Part shown: piece by piece, positions 5,308 to 6,274 of the stretch | How positions within the stretch are numbered: position 1 is the first letter of the stretch | Layout of the letters: every line of letters starts with the position of its first letter | Source: Alphaproteobacteria bacterium | GTDB lineage: Bacteria; Pseudomonadota; Alphaproteobacteria; JAEULC01 | Direction: 5' to 3' | Assembly: GCA_020851015.1 (NCBI GenBank) | Contig: JADZDN010000385.1 | Span: 1 to 6,274, forward strand | Length of the DNA stretch: 6,274 nt | The notes under the pieces: model-generated | The model's input: only the letters and a program-made list of their open reading frames with translations | The model's database searches: none | Told to the model about the DNA's origin: nothing | Program-made: the position numbers and the translations under genes

Positions 5308-5715
5308 ATGGCATTCAACATCTTCGTATCCAGGTTTCGTGATGGCGAATCGTCGACATTCCCGGCGGCGGAAATCCGTAAGCGGTTCGGCCCCGTCATT
5401 GTTGGTCAGCGCGGTGGGATCTGGCATCTGGGCTTCGAGGAAGGCGGGTCTTGGGCGGAGATCCACATTCCGACCGAGGAATTTGTCGACGGTTTCAGCG
5501 TCAGGCGACCGGCCGGCTATGTGGCGTTCTGGGAGATCATCGCAGGGTTCCTAAGGGACCTTGATTGCGTGCTCTGGTGGCCGGGCGGTGGCGCGGTCGT
5601 GGCGCGCCTCGATGTCTTGTCCCACCTGCCTGACACCTTCATCGAGTCGATGGGCATTCCCTGGGTAACGACCGATCCCGAGCGCATCCGCCAGCACGTA
5701 TGGGATCACGCCTGA
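5308..5715 (+). CDS. Putative immunity protein, type B copy 2 (intact)
   Basis: This 135-residue protein is the complete form of the type B gene. It shares the layout of type A: a short N-terminal strand (AFNIFVSRFRDGESSTFPA), a central YVAFWEIIAGFLRDLDCVLWWPGGGAV (71-97, aligning with FWAIIASILRDYPCVLYWPGTSAV of type A), LDVLSHLP (101-108), and the nearly identical C-terminus GIPWVTTDPERIRQHVWDHA (116-135). The N-terminal half differs strongly from type A, for example IWHLGFEEGGSWAEIHIP (38-55) where type A has the EDPNML block. I start at the ATG 5308 because the deleted copy aligns from this codon; a GTG at 5290 would add six residues. No strong Shine-Dalgarno is present, only the GGAT in the conserved CTGGATCAT upstream. 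The stop is 18 bp from the convergent stop of rarA. The immunity role is inferred, and the family is unnamed to me. Confidence 0.72.
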   Translation: MAFNIFVSRFRDGESSTFPAAEIRKRFGPVIVGQRGGIWHLGFEEGGSWAEIHIPTEEFVDGFSVRRPAGYVAFWEIIAGFLRDLDCVLWWPGGGAVVARLDVLSHLPDTFIESMGIPWVTTDPERIRQHVWDHA

Positions 5716-5733
5716 GGTCGGGGACGCCGAGCG

Positions 5734-6274
5734 TCAGCCTTCCTCGCGCCGTTTCTGCCGCAGCTTGTCCCAGTACTCCAGGCGCTTCTGGATCTCGCGC
5801 TCGAATCCGCGCTCGACGGGCTCGTAGAGCTTCCCGCGCGCCATGCCGTCGGGAAAGTAGTTCTGGCCGGAGAAGCCTTCCTCGGCATCGTGGTCGTATT
5901 CGTAGCCCGCGCCGTAGCCGAGCTCCTTCATCAGCCTGGTCGGCGCGTTGAGGATGTGCTTGGGCGGCATCAGCGAGCCGGTCTCCTTGGCCAGGCGCCG
6001 GGCCTTGCCGAAGGCGACATAGGCGGCGTTCGACTTGGGCGCCGTGCCCAGGTAGATCACGAGCTGCGCCAGGCCCAGCTCGCCCTCGGGCGAGCCCAGG
6101 CGCTCGTAGAGGTCCCAGGCCGCCAGCGCCTGCACCAGCGCCTGCGGATCGGCCAGGCCCACGTCCTCCACCGCGAAGCGCGCCAGGCGCCGGGCGATGT
6201 AGAGCGGGTCCTCGCCGCCCGCCAGCATGCGCGCGAGCCAGTAGAGCGCGGCGTCCGTGTCCGAGCCGCGCAGC
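5734..6274 (-). CDS. rarA: Replication-associated recombination protein RarA (MgsA), C-terminal 179 residues
   Basis: RarA is a clamp-loader-like AAA+ ATPase that acts at stalled replication forks with SSB. The window holds only its C-terminal part; the ATPase domain lies upstream outside. The fragment reads LRGSDTDAALYWLARMLAGG (1-20), EDPLYIARRLARFAVEDVGL (21-40), QLVIYLGTAPKSNAAYVAFG (70-89), the LMPPKHILNAPTRLMKELGYG segment (101-121) and YEYDHDAEEGFSGQNYFPDGM (124-144), all hallmarks of the MgsA tetramerisation and C-terminal domains. The end is complete, with a basic tail KLRQKRREEG and a TGA at 5736-5734. The gene converges on the type B immunity gene with 18 bp between the stops, and no hairpin terminator is visible in that gap. 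In related genomes, as I recall, crcB lies directly downstream; here the island separates them. Confidence 0.95.
   Translation of the reverse strand, partial: LRGSDTDAALYWLARMLAGGEDPLYIARRLARFAVEDVGLADPQALVQALAAWDLYERLGSPEGELGLAQLVIYLGTAPKSNAAYVAFGKARRLAKETGSLMPPKHILNAPTRLMKELGYGAGYEYDHDAEEGFSGQNYFPDGMARGKLYEPVERGFEREIQKRLEYWDKLRQKRREEG

Larger units (their letters stand above)
4214..5715 (+). repeat. Tandem duplication of a two-gene (A-B) immunity unit
   Basis: Unit 1 (4214-4846) and unit 2 (4861-5715) have the same gene order. In both, the gap from the A stop to the B start is exactly 30 bp (4634-4663 and 5278-5307) and ends in CTGGATCAT followed by six similar bases. The DNA is alike through both genes, including the first 61 bases of each B gene and the GATGTCTTGTCCCA block. 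Unit 1 carries the 243-bp deletion in its B gene. Types A and B share a C-terminus, so an older gene duplication came before the duplication of the pair. Confidence 0.75.

Overview
The window looks like chromosomal DNA of a high-GC alphaproteobacterium, probably a member of the Rhodospirillales. The main evidence is the housekeeping block: an ATP12-family F1-ATPase assembly chaperone (restricted essentially to Alphaproteobacteria and mitochondria) beside an RluA-family pseudouridine synthase, a CrcB fluoride channel, RarA and a propionyl-CoA carboxylase beta subunit. The lineage call is inference from gene content and was not checked by a search.

Housekeeping block, minus strand. Read in the direction of transcription the order is rarA (3' part only, 5734-6274), crcB (2850-3230), RluA-family synthase (1827-2846), HAD phosphatase (1147-1830), ATP12 chaperone (455-1150) and pccB (5' part only, 1-364). 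From crcB to the chaperone the genes are 3 bp apart or overlap by 4 bp in GTGA junctions, so this is a tight, translationally coupled operon. pccB follows after a 90-bp gap.

Accessory island, plus strand, about 3400-5715. A cassette in the opposite direction lies between rarA and crcB. It starts with a polymorphic-toxin C-terminal region split between two frames. The first half (3442-3894) carries an RVPAG...GGRWTKGG linker and a PGVDG...YDEG segment. The second half (3891-4217) carries a restriction-endonuclease-fold nuclease domain of the Tox-REase-5 type with a visible D-x10-E-A-K motif. The toxin stop overlaps the start of the next gene (ATGA). Four related small genes then follow in the order A (4214-4633), B' (4664-4846), A (4861-5277), B (5308-5715). 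They form a tandem duplication of a two-gene A-B unit, and the first B copy has lost exactly 81 codons in frame and its original stop. They are best read as immunity genes, of a family I cannot name.

The island therefore looks like a displaced toxin tip, probably inactive, that has kept and multiplied its immunity genes. The lower GC of the toxin tail (92 of 180 bases G+C in 3961-4140, against 40 of 60 in a sample line at 1261-1320 of the flanking operon) and its orientation point to horizontal acquisition. No transposase, integrase, CRISPR array, tRNA or rRNA is visible.
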